Below, piece by piece: positions 17,503-25,530 of a DNA stretch of 64,000 bases (its first letter is position 1; each line of letters begins with the position of its first letter). The notes under the pieces are model-generated. The model was not told the DNA's origin and did no database searches. It saw only the letters and a program-made list of their open reading frames with translations. Position numbers and translations under genes: made by a program. Source of the DNA: an uncultured Nitratireductor sp. (lineage in GTDB: Bacteria > Pseudomonadota > Alphaproteobacteria > Rhizobiales > Rhizobiaceae); contig NZ_CAJXGF010000002.1 in the NCBI RefSeq assembly GCF_913053745.1, positions 1-64,000 on the forward strand, given 5' to 3'.

Positions 17503-18460
17503 TCGCGGTCGCAACGCTATCCATGCCATAGGTTTGCAGCCTGGGCCCCGCCTTCATGACCTGTCCGGGCAGGATGCGTCCGATGGCCGTTTCGGCCTGT
17601 CGCGAGACGTCGACAAGCTTTCGAAGGTCGATACCGCTTTCAACGCCGCATTCGTCCAGCATGTAAACCAGATCCTCGGTGCAGATATTGCCGGTGGCTT
17701 TGGGCGCGAAGGGGCAGCCGCCGAGGCCGCCTATGCTGGCCTCGTATCGGGTGATGCCTTCCAGAAGCCCGGCATAGACGCAGGCCAGCCCCACGCCGCG
17801 CGTGTTGTGGAAGTGCAGCGCGATGTCGGCCTCCGGCACGGTCTGGCCAAGCGCCTGGCAGCGTTCCTGCACCAGCGGCGGGGTCGCCATGCCGGTCGTA
17901 TCGCCGAGCGAGAGCATGGTGATGCCCATGTCGCGATAGGCACGTGCGATGTCCACGACAGAATTGATCGGCACATCGCCCTCGAAGGGGCAACCGAACG
18001 CGGTGGCAATCGCGCCGAAAACGGGAATGTCCGCATCTCCGGCGATGCGTACGATTTCGGCGAAACCTTCCAGCGACTGCGTGCGCGTTCGGTTCACATT
18101 CTTCAAATTGTGGCTCTCCGATGCCGACATGAAAACCACCATGGCGTCGACACCCGCCTCGGCCGCGCGCTCCGCGCCCTTGGCGTTGGGCACCAGTGCG
18201 GTCAGCACCGCTCCCTTTGTCCGATCGATACCGGCCAGAACCTCCGCTGCATCGCGCATCTGCGGCACGGCGCGCGGAGAAACGAATGAGGTCACCTCCA
18301 GATGCCGTATGCCGGCTTCGATCTGACAGTTCACGAGCGCGATCTTTTTGTCCGTAGGCATGAATTCCGGTTCCGACTGCAATCCGTCGCGGGGGCCGAC
18401 CTCGATGACGCTGACGGTCTGTGGAAAGCCTTTCACATGGTGGCCGGTTGGCGCCGTCAC
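17495..18460 (-). CDS. Hydroxymethylglutaryl-CoA lyase family protein
   Basis: The family cleaves 3-hydroxy-3-methyl acyl-CoA esters to a smaller CoA ester plus a keto acid. The 321-residue TIM-barrel protein has EVGPRDGLQSE near residue 20 with the catalytic Arg-Asp pair, HFHNTRGVGLA near 210 with the metal-binding HxH, and IGGLGGCPFAPKATGN near 245 with the catalytic cysteine. The GTG start at 18460 follows an excellent GGGAGGAAAAA site. It is the first gene of an operon with the CoA-transferase and diverges from the GntR/TctCBA arm. Confidence 0.9.
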   Translation of the reverse strand: MTAPTGHHVKGFPQTVSVIEVGPRDGLQSEPEFMPTDKKIALVNCQIEAGIRHLEVTSFVSPRAVPQMRDAAEVLAGIDRTKGAVLTALVPNAKGAERAAEAGVDAMVVFMSASESHNLKNVNRTRTQSLEGFAEIVRIAGDADIPVFGAIATAFGCPFEGDVPINSVVDIARAYRDMGITMLSLGDTTGMATPPLVQERCQALGQTVPEADIALHFHNTRGVGLACVYAGLLEGITRYEASIGGLGGCPFAPKATGNICTEDLVYMLDECGVESGIDLRKLVDVSRQAETAIGRILPGQVMKAGPRLQTYGMDSVATANG

Positions 18461-18485
18461 GATTTTTCCTCCCAGCTGATTGCAT

Positions 18486-18508
18486 CGGTAGACCGAATTG
18501 GTATACCG
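18486..18508. promoter_or_regulatory. Paired GntR-type operator candidate
   Basis: Two similar palindromes, CGGTAGACCG (18486-18495) and TGGTATACCG (18499-18508), lie 13 bp apart in the intergenic region between the divergent lyase and regulator genes. The GGTnnACC form is typical of FadR-subfamily GntR operators. It would let the regulator at 18609 control both arms. Confidence 0.55.
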
Positions 18509-18608
18509 TCTTGTGAAGTGCGGTCAATGGCCGTTCGAGAAAAGGCGGAGTGGCGTGCAGGGAGGCTCTCCCGTCCGCCGTGCATGCGGGGAGGAACGCA
18601 GGGTCGTC

Positions 18609-19301
18609 ATGGGGGAAGCTGCGAGAGACAGTTCGGACCAACCGCTCGGCGAGCGTGTCCTGTCGCGCATTCGCGGCGATGTGCTGTCGTTGAAGCTGGC
18701 ACCGGGCGAGGTCGTCTCGGAGCGCTCCCTGGAATCCGCCTATGGCGTTTCGCGAACGCCCATCCGACAGGCTTTGGCAGAACTGATCCGTGAAGGTCTG
18801 GTGGTGAAGGCGGAGCGGGGCTATGCCATCGCGCCCTTCGACCTGCACCAGCTCGAAGAAATTTTCGAGTATCGCGAGATCGTCGAGGATGCGGCGATCC
18901 GTCTGGCCTGTGAACGGGCGAAGCCGGAAGAGCTGGACGTCATCTTGCGCACCGTCGACCAGGGCTTGAGCGATTTCACGCCGGACGATTGGTTCGAGGC
19001 AGGGCTCGATGTGCATGTGCAACTCGCCGCCCTTTCTGGAAACCGCTTTCTGCGCGATGCGGTTCAGGATGCGGTCAACCGCACGATCCGTGCCCGGTGG
19101 TTGGTGGCCAGTTCGCCGGAAGCCCGTGCGGTCGCCCACCGCGAGCACAACGAAATCATCGGACTTGTGAGGCAGCGGAAGAGCGAGGAGGCTGCCGCCG
19201 CCATTCGAAGGCATGCGCGGGATGTACGCGGACAGATACTGCGGGCGCTGGAGGATTCGCGCCGCTTGTTCGGTGCCCGCGGTTTCGTTGAAGGAGGCTG
19301 A
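18609..19301 (+). CDS. GntR-family (FCD domain) transcriptional regulator
   Basis: The 230-residue protein has a winged-helix domain (LGERVLSRIRGDVLSLKLAPG, then SERSLESAYGVSRTPIRQAL near residue 45) and a C-terminal all-helical FCD ligand domain. The DWFEAGLDVHVQLA and HREHNEII segments of that domain supply the usual metal-binding His residues. I took the ATG at 18609; an upstream in-frame codon would add 37 residues of low-complexity, non-family sequence. It heads the TctCBA arm and probably senses the transported acid or its product. Confidence 0.9.
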   Translation: MGEAARDSSDQPLGERVLSRIRGDVLSLKLAPGEVVSERSLESAYGVSRTPIRQALAELIREGLVVKAERGYAIAPFDLHQLEEIFEYREIVEDAAIRLACERAKPEELDVILRTVDQGLSDFTPDDWFEAGLDVHVQLAALSGNRFLRDAVQDAVNRTIRARWLVASSPEARAVAHREHNEIIGLVRQRKSEEAAAAIRRHARDVRGQILRALEDSRRLFGARGFVEGG

Positions 19302-19363
19302 GGCCGGTCGGGCAAGACCGGTTTTCGGAACTTGGGATTTCGGTTTCAACCAGGGAGGACTTG

Positions 19364-20332
19364 ATGAGAAAATTATCGAAACTCTTCGGAGCCGCCGTCG
19401 TGTGGACGTCGCTTTCCGTTGCCGGCGCGGCAGCGGCCGAATGCATTGCTCCCGCCGATCCGGGCGGCGGCTGGGACTTCACCTGCCGCACTATCGGCAA
19501 GATGCTCTTCGATCAGAAGCTGGTGGACGCACCGGTACAGGTCACCAACATGCCAGGCGGCGTGGGTGCCGTCGCTTATGCCGACGTCATGTCGTCGCGT
19601 GCCGATGATGCGGAACTGATGGTCGCCACGTCCACGGTCGGCGTCACGCAGATCGCACAGGGCAAATATCCGGCAGACACATCCGTTATGCGCTGGGTGG
19701 CGATGCTTGGCACCGATGTCGGCGTGATCGTCGTGCCGAAGGATTCGGACTTCGAGACGCTCGACGATCTGGTCGCAGCGCTTAAGGACGATCCGAGCGC
19801 GCTTGCGGTTGCAGGTTCTTCCGGCGCGGGTGGCTGGGACCATATCCGCCTTCTCATGCTGGCACAGGCGGCAGGCCTTTCAGGCGACGAGTACAAGCAG
19901 ATTCGATGGGTCCAGTTCGACGGCGGCAGCCCGGCCGTCACGCAGATGATCGGCGGCCAGGTTCAGGCGGTCTCCACCGATCTCGGCGAGATTGCTGGAT
20001 TTGTGGAGTCGGGCGACATCCGCATTCTTGCGGCCCTCTCCGACGACCGCATTCCCGCATTCCCGGATTCGCCCACCGCCAAGGAGCAAGGACTCGACGT
20101 GACCGGTTATAACTGGCGCGGTTTCTATACGGGTGGCGAGGTTTCAGACGACGGCTACAATGCCTGGGTCGAGCGCCTGCAGAAGCTTTATGACACCGAC
20201 GACTGGAAAGAGACCGCCAAGGCCAACGGCCTGGTGCCGGTCTGGCGCGGCGGCGACGAATTTGAAGCCTATGTGAAGGACCAGTCCGATCAGATGCGCA
20301 AGATTTCCCAGGAGATCGGAGTCATCAAGTGA
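19364..20332 (+). CDS. TctC-type periplasmic binding protein (TTT transporter)
   Basis: This is the extracytoplasmic receptor of a tripartite tricarboxylate transporter. The 322-residue precursor has a cleavable signal peptide ending AGAAAAE, then ECIAPADPGGGWDFTCR, the loop that binds the ligand carboxylate, and NMPGGVGAVAYADV near residue 65. GGGAGGAC precedes ATG 19364, which fixes the start. Its stop overlaps the tctB start by 4 nt. The ligand is probably the C5-C6 di- or hydroxy-acid used by the neighbouring CoA-transferase and lyase; this is inferred from context. Confidence 0.9.
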   Translation: MRKLSKLFGAAVVWTSLSVAGAAAAECIAPADPGGGWDFTCRTIGKMLFDQKLVDAPVQVTNMPGGVGAVAYADVMSSRADDAELMVATSTVGVTQIAQGKYPADTSVMRWVAMLGTDVGVIVVPKDSDFETLDDLVAALKDDPSALAVAGSSGAGGWDHIRLLMLAQAAGLSGDEYKQIRWVQFDGGSPAVTQMIGGQVQAVSTDLGEIAGFVESGDIRILAALSDDRIPAFPDSPTAKEQGLDVTGYNWRGFYTGGEVSDDGYNAWVERLQKLYDTDDWKETAKANGLVPVWRGGDEFEAYVKDQSDQMRKISQEIGVIK

Positions 20333-20760
20333 CAGACAGGATCGTCGGCCTTTTTCTTCTGGCCATTTCGATCTGGTACGGCGTGACCGCGGGGGACTAT
20401 GAGGCGAGCTTCGGTGACCCTCTCGGCCCCGCGGCCTTTCCCATCATGCTGTCCGTGCCTGCGGCCATCCTCAGCCTGGTCATGATCGTTCGGCCGGACG
20501 AGGAGCCGGGCTGGGTCACGGGCAAGCCGCTTTTTTTGCAGGTGGCGGCGGTCTCGCTCCTGCTTGCCTATGCCGGCTTTCTGGAGGTGCTCGGCTTTCC
20601 GCTCGCCACCTTCATTGCCGTCGCGCTTTTCGGGCGCATTCTGCGCAGCTCCTGGCCGAAATCCATCCTCTCGGCGGCGGTCATGAGCGCGGTCCTGTTC
20701 CTTACCTTCGACAGGCTGCTCGGATTGCCGCTGCCGCTTCTTCCAGAATTCGTGAGCTGA
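20329..20760 (+). CDS. TctB-type small membrane subunit
   Basis: The 143-residue protein has four predicted membrane segments (LFLLAISIWYGV, AAFPIMLSVPAAILSLVMI, VSLLLAYAGFLEVLGF, SAAVMSAVLFLTF), as in TctB subunits. The GTG start is part of a GTGA overlap with the tctC stop, and the large subunit follows 4 bp later. No motif beyond the topology is diagnostic; position between TctC and TctA carries the call. Confidence 0.88.
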   Translation: MTDRIVGLFLLAISIWYGVTAGDYEASFGDPLGPAAFPIMLSVPAAILSLVMIVRPDEEPGWVTGKPLFLQVAAVSLLLAYAGFLEVLGFPLATFIAVALFGRILRSSWPKSILSAAVMSAVLFLTFDRLLGLPLPLLPEFVS

Positions 20761-20764
20761 CTCC

Positions 20765-22273
20765 ATGGACATGCTATCCGCTCTTGCGCAAGGCTTTGCG
20801 GTTGCTATCACGCCCACCAACCTGGCTTTGGCGCTGTTCGGCTGCTTTGTGGGGACACTGATCGGCGCTCTGCCGGGGCTTGGGCCCGTGAACGGCGTCG
20901 CCATTCTCATACCGCTTGCCTTCTCGCTCGGGCTGGAGCCCACCTCGGCGCTCATCATGCTGTCATGCATCTATTACGGCTGCATGTATGGCGGGCGCAT
21001 CTCGTCGATCATGCTCAACATCCCCGGTGATGAGCCGGCCATCATGACGACGCTGGACGGTTATCCCATGGCGCAGGCCGGCAAGGCGTCGGAGGCGCTT
21101 GCCATCTCGGCCGTCGCTTCCTTCGTCGGTGCCACCTTCGCCACCATCGGGCTGACGCTGTTTGCGCCGCTTCTGGCCAAAGCTGCCATCTATTTCGGTC
21201 CGGCAGACTATTTCGCGCTCTATGTCATGGCCTTCGCCACCATTGGCGGCATCACCTCGGTCAATCCGTTCAAGACATTGCTTGCCGCCTTCATCGGCTT
21301 GATGATCGCCACGGTCGGCCTCGACCCTGCCACCGGCACGGCGCGATACACGCTCGGTTCGTTCCATCTTTACGACGGATTCGACCCGATCGTTGCGATT
21401 GTCGGTCTGTTCGCGATTTCGGAAGTGCTCGTCTATCTGGAGCGGGTGCATGAAGGCGAGGCGAAGATGGTGCCGCTCGGCCGCGCCCTGCCGCGTTTCA
21501 AGGACATGATGGCGGGCGGCTGGGCCAATTTCCGCGGCTCGGTCATCGGTTTCGTCTGCGGCATCCTGCCGGGCGCCGGCGCATCGCTCGGCGCGTTCAT
21601 GTCTTACATCGCCGAGCAGCGCTGGAGCGCCAAGGACGGCAAGTTCGGCCAGGGCGACCCGCGCGGCATCGCCGCTCCGGAAGCCGGCAACAACGCCGCG
21701 TCCGGCGGCGCGCTCATTCCCATGCTCACGCTCGGCGTGCCCGGCAGCGGCACCACGGCCGTCATGCTGGCGCTGCTCATCTCGCTCAACATTCAGCCCG
21801 GCCCGCTGCTCTTCGACCGGCAGCCGGAACTGGTCTGGGGCCTCATCGCCGCGCTTTATCTCGCCAATGTCGCGCTGCTCATCATGAACATTCCGATGAT
21901 CGGCCTTTTCACGCGCATGCTCTCCATGCCCCAATGGGTGTTGATGCCTTTCGTGGTGATGGTGAGTTTTCTCGGCGTCTACTCGATCGGCCATTCGACC
22001 TTCGACCTGTTCGTCATGGTCGGGTTCGGCGTGATGGGCTATATCCTGCGCATGCTGGGCATTTCGCTGGTGCCGGTCATTCTGGGGTTGCTTCTGGGAG
22101 CCGACATGGAAAACAATCTGCGCCGCGCGCTTTCCATCTCGAACGGCGATTTCCAGATTCTGTTTTCAAGCCCGATCGCGCTCGCGCTCTACGCCATCAC
22201 CGCCACCATGCTCGGCCTCGCCTTTCTGCTTGCCTTCCGCGCACGCAGAAGGAACCCCGCTGCGGCAGGCTGA
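20765..22273 (+). CDS. TctA-type large membrane subunit
   Basis: The transport channel of the TTT system: 502 residues with about a dozen hydrophobic helices. Diagnostic segments are GTLIGALPGLGPVNGVAILIPL near residue 35, YYGCMYGGRISSIMLNIPG near 75, GILPGAGASLGAFMSY near 265 and the PEAGNNAASGGALIPMLTLGVPG block near 305. It is the last gene of the regulator-transporter operon and ends 22 bp before the convergent purU stop. Confidence 0.93.
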   Translation: MDMLSALAQGFAVAITPTNLALALFGCFVGTLIGALPGLGPVNGVAILIPLAFSLGLEPTSALIMLSCIYYGCMYGGRISSIMLNIPGDEPAIMTTLDGYPMAQAGKASEALAISAVASFVGATFATIGLTLFAPLLAKAAIYFGPADYFALYVMAFATIGGITSVNPFKTLLAAFIGLMIATVGLDPATGTARYTLGSFHLYDGFDPIVAIVGLFAISEVLVYLERVHEGEAKMVPLGRALPRFKDMMAGGWANFRGSVIGFVCGILPGAGASLGAFMSYIAEQRWSAKDGKFGQGDPRGIAAPEAGNNAASGGALIPMLTLGVPGSGTTAVMLALLISLNIQPGPLLFDRQPELVWGLIAALYLANVALLIMNIPMIGLFTRMLSMPQWVLMPFVVMVSFLGVYSIGHSTFDLFVMVGFGVMGYILRMLGISLVPVILGLLLGADMENNLRRALSISNGDFQILFSSPIALALYAITATMLGLAFLLAFRARRRNPAAAG

Positions 22274-22295
22274 CCGCCCATGCCTTGACCGCGTG

Positions 22296-23150
22296 TCATC
22301 CGAAAACAACGGTCTTGTGGCCGTTCATCATGACCCGGTTCTCCAGGTGCAGCTTGACCGCGCGAGCCAGAACCCGACTTTCGATGTCGCGGCCGGTAGC
22401 GACGAAATCCTCCGCCGTCATGGCATGGGTCACACGCTCGGTTTCCTGCTCGATGATCGGTCCCTCGTCCAAATCCGGCGTCACATAATGCGCCGTAGCA
22501 CCGATCAGCTTCACCCCGCGCTCATGCGCCTGGTGATAGGGCTTTGCACCCTTGAAGCTCGGCAGAAACGAATGATGAATGTTGATCACCTTGCCGTAGA
22601 GCCGGTTGGACAGGTCGTTGGAGAGCACCTGCATGTAGCGCGCGAGAATGACGAGATCGGCGCCGGTTTCCCTGAACAGTTCGAGAAGCTTCATCTCCTG
22701 CTCGGCCTTATTGTCCTTCGTCACCTTCCAGCAGTGATAGGGAATGCCCTCCATCTCCGCCGTGCCGCGTGAATCCTCGTGATTGGAAACGATGGCCACC
22801 ACCTCGGCGTCGAGCCAGCCGACGCGGATCTGGTAGAGCAGGTGCAGAAGCGCATGATCGAACTTCGACACCATGATGACGATCTTCGGCCGCCGTGTCG
22901 TGTCGGTGATTGCGGTCTTCATGTCGAAGCGGGCAATGGCCGGTTCCAGCGCGCGCAAGAGACCGTCGCGCTCCACGCCCTCGGGCGCGGTGGTGGCGAT
23001 GCGCATGAAAAAGCGGTTGGTCTGACGATCCCAGAACTGGTTGGATTCGGCGATGTTCGCGCCCAGACCGGCGAGTTCCGTCGTCACCGCGGCAACGATG
23101 CCGGGGCGGTCCTCGCAGGTGAGATTGATGTGAAACGTCTTCTCGGTCAT
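22296..23150 (-). CDS. purU: PurU, formyltetrahydrofolate deformylase
   Basis: The enzyme hydrolyses 10-formyl-THF to THF and formate, so it recycles folate when one-carbon units are in excess. The 284-residue protein has an N-terminal ACT domain (CEDRPGIVAAVTTEL near residue 12) and a C-terminal formyltransferase domain with NIHHSFLPSFKGAKPYHQA near residue 205 holding the catalytic His, and the DEGPIIEQE segment. It ends the minus-strand operon of oxygenase components. PurU next to oxidative demethylation systems commonly clears released formaldehyde carbon. Confidence 0.95.
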   Translation of the reverse strand: MTEKTFHINLTCEDRPGIVAAVTTELAGLGANIAESNQFWDRQTNRFFMRIATTAPEGVERDGLLRALEPAIARFDMKTAITDTTRRPKIVIMVSKFDHALLHLLYQIRVGWLDAEVVAIVSNHEDSRGTAEMEGIPYHCWKVTKDNKAEQEMKLLELFRETGADLVILARYMQVLSNDLSNRLYGKVINIHHSFLPSFKGAKPYHQAHERGVKLIGATAHYVTPDLDEGPIIEQETERVTHAMTAEDFVATGRDIESRVLARAVKLHLENRVMMNGHKTVVFG

Positions 23151-23203
23151 GGCGCGCCTGAACTGGTGGGTTGCGGAATGGATGCCCGAGCGGGCGCTGG
23201 AAT

Positions 23204-24007
23204 TTATACGCCATCGATCCAGGATTGAAACCGCCTTAGCGTATCCTCGTCGCCGGCAACGGTGTTGCTCTTTTCGGGGTAAGCGCCCGAGCGAACGTCT
23301 TGGGCGAATTCGCCATAGGCGGCAATGCGCTCATCCTGAAGCCGCGCACGTTCGGCAGCGAAATTCCGATACACTTTCGCGTGACGTGGCACGTGTCCGG
23401 TATTCGCCCCAAGCACATCGTCGGAAAAGAGATACTGCGCATCGCAGCCCGCGCCTGCGCCCATGGAGATCATGAAAAGCGTGCTGCGCCGGGTAATCTC
23501 CGTGGCAATGAGGTCGGGCACCACCTCGATCTCGGCTGCAAACGCACCGGCGCCTTCCAGCGCCTTTACTTGTTGCCAGACGTGTTGAGCGCTCTCAAGG
23601 GTTTTTCCGACGGCCTTGAACCCGCCAGTCCACGTCGCTTTGGAGGGAATCAGACCCACATGACCGCAGACCGGAATACCATCGGCGGCGAGCCGCGCGA
23701 TGGTCGACGTGCCTGCCGCGCAATAGACCGCATCGGCGCTCGCGCGAACCAGCCGGAAGGCCCAGCGAACGAAGTCGTCCGTTGTGCCGATTTCATAGAA
23801 ATTCGCGCCCGGCACGGCAAAAACGGTCGGGGCGGCATCGCGAAAGTTGGGATCGAGCATGAGGACAGGCGGCACCGATACCAGGTCGATGCCGGCGCGT
23901 TCAGCCGCTTCGGCCTCATCCAGGGTTTCGACACGCAACATCGAGAGTTGGCGTTCGCCGCGCAGCACAAGCAGGTCGTGAACGGTCAGGCGTTTGGAAA
24001 TTTTCAC
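23204..24007 (-). CDS. PanB-like (ketopantoate hydroxymethyltransferase family) protein, diverged active site
   Basis: The 267-residue protein follows the PanB barrel. It has SMLRVETLDEAEAAERAGID near residue 22, GIPVCGHVGLIPS near 110 (PanB has GHLGLTPQ), and GAFAAEIEVVPDLIATEIT near 150, aligned with the catalytic-Glu region of PanB. However, the usual VGDS metal site is replaced by VSVPP, and the second metal Asp (ADMPF region) by VYCAAG. A standard pantothenate role is therefore unlikely. It may act on a one-carbon or aldol substrate made by the oxygenase encoded upstream. Function unknown. Confidence 0.75.
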   Translation of the reverse strand: MKISKRLTVHDLLVLRGERQLSMLRVETLDEAEAAERAGIDLVSVPPVLMLDPNFRDAAPTVFAVPGANFYEIGTTDDFVRWAFRLVRASADAVYCAAGTSTIARLAADGIPVCGHVGLIPSKATWTGGFKAVGKTLESAQHVWQQVKALEGAGAFAAEIEVVPDLIATEITRRSTLFMISMGAGAGCDAQYLFSDDVLGANTGHVPRHAKVYRNFAAERARLQDERIAAYGEFAQDVRSGAYPEKSNTVAGDEDTLRRFQSWIDGV

Positions 24008-24010
24008 GGC

Positions 24011-25195
24011 TTATCCCTTCAGAAGTTTCTTCAGGTTCACGTCCGGATTGTCCAGAAGATCGGGCGGCACGGGCTGCGCCCGTTCGATCAGTTTCTCGGC
24101 GATGGATATGTGCCGGGCGACGGCGTTGCCCGAACCCACCCCACTCGCGGAAAAAAGACATCCACGTTCGTCCGTCTGAAACAGAACGAAAGCGCCGTCA
24201 CCGAGATCGCGATGGATGAAAGGGCGAGCGAGATCGGGCAAGCCGGCGATCTGAAGGCCGAGATCGTACTGATCCGACCAGAACCAGGGCGTAGTTGAAA
24301 AGGCGTTCTGCGCGCCCAGCATCGCATGGGCGGCATGTGCGCCCTGGTCTTGCGATGCGCGCCAGCTTTCCAGCCGAACGCGTTGGCCGCGAAAGGGAAA
24401 ATTGCAGCAATCGCCCGCCGCGAAGATATGCGGGTTTTGTGTGGCGAACCTGTTGTCGACAACAATGCCGTTATTGACTGCGAGGCCGGCTTCCTCAGCC
24501 AATCGCGTTTCAGGAAGGGCGCCCACACCGGCAATTACGATGTCGGCGTCGATATGCCGACCATCCGTGAGAACAACACCATCCGGTCCGGCTTGCAGCA
24601 CCTGCGCGCAGAAGATGAACCTCACCCCTTCGGCTCGGTGACGCTTCTCGAAAACCGCGGCGATTTCGATTGGTACGATGCGCGCCATCAGCCGGTCGGC
24701 GGCTTCAAGCACCGTCACCTGCGTTCCGAGAGCCCGGGCCGTGGCAGCGAGTTCGAGGCCGATGAATCCTCCGCCGATCACGGCGATCCGTCGGCTTGAT
24801 TTCAGAACGGTCAGAATCGTCTGTGCGTCCTCGAGCGTACGCAGTGTCTGGGCGCATTCCAGACCGGCAAAGACTCTTGCCCGCGCGCCGGTGGCGATCA
24901 ACAGCTTGTCGTAGGACAGTTTTTCGCCACCATCGACCACGACCTGACGCGTTGCCGGTTCAATGCCGGCGATACGTAAACCGCGCCGCAGTTCGATGCC
25001 GGCTTCTGCGTAGTGTTCCTCTTCGGCGATTGGTTTCGGCGCCGACGCGGTGTTCTTCGAAAGGGGCGGGCGCTCATATGGCAGATGCGGCTCTTCGCCA
25101 ATCAGCGTAACCGCGCCCTGATATCCCGCCTCGCGCAACGTGAATGCCGCGCGAACGCCGCATTCACCCGCACCGATGATAACCATCCCGTTCAT
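24011..25195 (-). CDS. FAD-dependent ferredoxin reductase
   Basis: The 394-residue protein has an N-terminal FAD Rossmann motif VIIGAGECGVRAA, the LIGEEPHLPYERPPLSK signature of oxygenase-coupled reductases near residue 30, a second NAD(P)-binding motif VIGGGFIGLELAATA near 150, and IFAAGDCCNFPF near 270. A C-terminal reductase domain follows. It transfers electrons from NAD(P)H to the Rieske ferredoxin encoded upstream, with which its ATG shares a 4-nt overlap. Three bases separate its stop from the PanB-like ATG. Confidence 0.93.
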   Translation of the reverse strand: MNGMVIIGAGECGVRAAFTLREAGYQGAVTLIGEEPHLPYERPPLSKNTASAPKPIAEEEHYAEAGIELRRGLRIAGIEPATRQVVVDGGEKLSYDKLLIATGARARVFAGLECAQTLRTLEDAQTILTVLKSSRRIAVIGGGFIGLELAATARALGTQVTVLEAADRLMARIVPIEIAAVFEKRHRAEGVRFIFCAQVLQAGPDGVVLTDGRHIDADIVIAGVGALPETRLAEEAGLAVNNGIVVDNRFATQNPHIFAAGDCCNFPFRGQRVRLESWRASQDQGAHAAHAMLGAQNAFSTTPWFWSDQYDLGLQIAGLPDLARPFIHRDLGDGAFVLFQTDERGCLFSASGVGSGNAVARHISIAEKLIERAQPVPPDLLDNPDVNLKKLLKG

Positions 25196-25518
25196 CGGCG
25201 CGCGCAGGCGATGTCGACCAGCACGCGGCCGTCTTCGACCTTTACCGGATAGGTCTTGAGGTTGACGCAGACAGGCGCCCCTTTCGCCTCCCCAGTGCGA
25301 TAGTCGAAGCGGCCATTGTGCTTGGGGCATTCGATGATGTGATCCATCACGAGGCCGTCCGCCAGATGCACCTGCTCATGCGTACACAGACCGTCCGTCG
25401 CATAAAAAAGCGCGTCCGGGCTACGATAAATGGCGAAGGTGCGTCCCTCGTGGTCGAACCGGATAAGATCTTCGTCTTCCACGTCGTCGACCCCGCAGGC
25501 CTCGATCCATTGCGACAT
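25192..25518 (-). CDS. Rieske-type [2Fe-2S] ferredoxin
   Basis: The 108-residue soluble ferredoxin has both Rieske cluster motifs: CTH at residues 45-47 and CPKH at 64-67. It lacks any membrane anchor or catalytic domain, so it acts as an electron carrier. Position between a membrane di-iron oxygenase and a ferredoxin reductase shows it links the two. Its stop overlaps the reductase ATG. Confidence 0.95.
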   Translation of the reverse strand: MSQWIEACGVDDVEDEDLIRFDHEGRTFAIYRSPDALFYATDGLCTHEQVHLADGLVMDHIIECPKHNGRFDYRTGEAKGAPVCVNLKTYPVKVEDGRVLVDIACARR

Positions 25519-25530
25519 GATTTCCTCCCC

